From Flavobacteriales bacterium UBA7382 (GTDB lineage: Bacteria > Bacteroidota > Bacteroidia > Flavobacteriales_D > Sanyastnellaceae): a DNA stretch of 15,183 nt. The translations under genes and the position numbers were made by a program. The DNA lies in NCBI GenBank assembly GCA_002469765.1, contig DKNS01000152.1, positions 1 to 15,183 on the forward strand. Direction: 5' to 3'. The first letter of the stretch is position 1, and every line of letters starts with the position of its first letter. The notes under the pieces are model-generated. The model was not told the origin of the DNA, ran no database searches, and saw nothing but the letters and a program-made list of their open reading frames with translations. Below, one piece after another: positions 15,136 through 15,183 of the stretch.

Positions 15136-15183
15136 TCACATGTTGTTGACCTCGTCGGGCAACTTGTAAAACGTGGGGTGACG
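15136..15183 (-). CDS. paaB: 1,2-phenylacetyl-CoA epoxidase subunit PaaB, C-terminal fragment
   Basis: The last 15 codons of a gene entering from the right edge read RHPTFYKLPDEVNNM followed by TGA at 15138-15136. This matches the remembered C-terminus of PaaB, the small subunit of the phenylacetyl-CoA epoxidase that links PaaA-PaaC units, and the position just upstream of paaC fits the usual paaABCD order. The 3-nt gap to paaC supports one operon. Only the tail is visible, so the call rests on this short match and on gene order. Confidence 0.75.
   Translation of the reverse strand, partial: RHPTFYKLPDEVNNM

Noticed and set aside
1..15183. CRISPR array, tRNA or rRNA genes, insertion sequences, prophage, toxin-antitoxin or defence island
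   Set aside because: Almost all of the window is accounted for by ordinary protein genes; no regularly spaced repeats, transposase, integrase or RNA gene was seen by eye. Short non-coding RNAs cannot be excluded without a covariance search.

Overview
The window is gene-dense, GC-rich bacterial chromosome. The gene content points to the phylum Bacteroidota. It holds the Bacteroidota-type short RNA polymerase omega subunit, a PorD-family protein (formerly DUF4835, linked to type IX secretion) between coaBC and recN, a TonB-dependent receptor with a carboxypeptidase-regulatory-like N-terminal domain, and a BamD-type lipoprotein. Shine-Dalgarno sequences are not obvious before most genes, which also fits the phylum. 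I cannot name a genus; base composition suggests a GC-rich member.

Layout. (1) 2-2071, plus strand: the 3' part of a ligase-associated Lhr-type DEXH helicase, cut by the window edge. (2) 2088-4436, plus: an outer-membrane TonB-dependent receptor, with no SusD-like partner in view. (3) 4446-9492, minus: a compact five-gene operon read bamD > rpoZ > coaBC > porD > recN. It has gaps of 3 and 12 nt, then stop/start overlaps (ATGA, TGATG). (4) 9493-9615: the only sizeable intergenic region, a divergent promoter region with a perfect 7-7-7 inverted repeat. (5) 9616-13446, plus: an alpha-oxoamine-synthase-family PLP enzyme, truA and an MsbA-like ABC exporter, spaced 15 and 3 nt apart. (6) 13456-15183, minus: the tail of a phenylacetate catabolism operon, read paaB (C-terminus only) > paaC > paaD > paaI, meeting the ABC exporter tail to tail.

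Functional reading. The bamD-recN operon combines envelope assembly (BamD), transcription (RpoZ), coenzyme A synthesis (CoaBC), a secretion/gliding-related periplasmic protein (PorD) and DNA repair (RecN), so it is a housekeeping operon with mixed roles. The paa genes encode parts of the phenylacetyl-CoA epoxidase (PaaB, PaaC), its maturation factor (PaaD) and a hotdog thioesterase (PaaI). The PLP enzyme and the lipid-type ABC exporter could belong to sphingolipid or sulfonolipid synthesis and transport, but that is inference.

I found no CRISPR array, tRNA, rRNA, insertion sequence or prophage gene, and no clear novel system. The most useful second-look items are the altered KxKK motif of CoaBC, the dyad in the divergent promoter region, the PLP enzyme/exporter pairing, and the tight coupling of porD with coaBC and recN.
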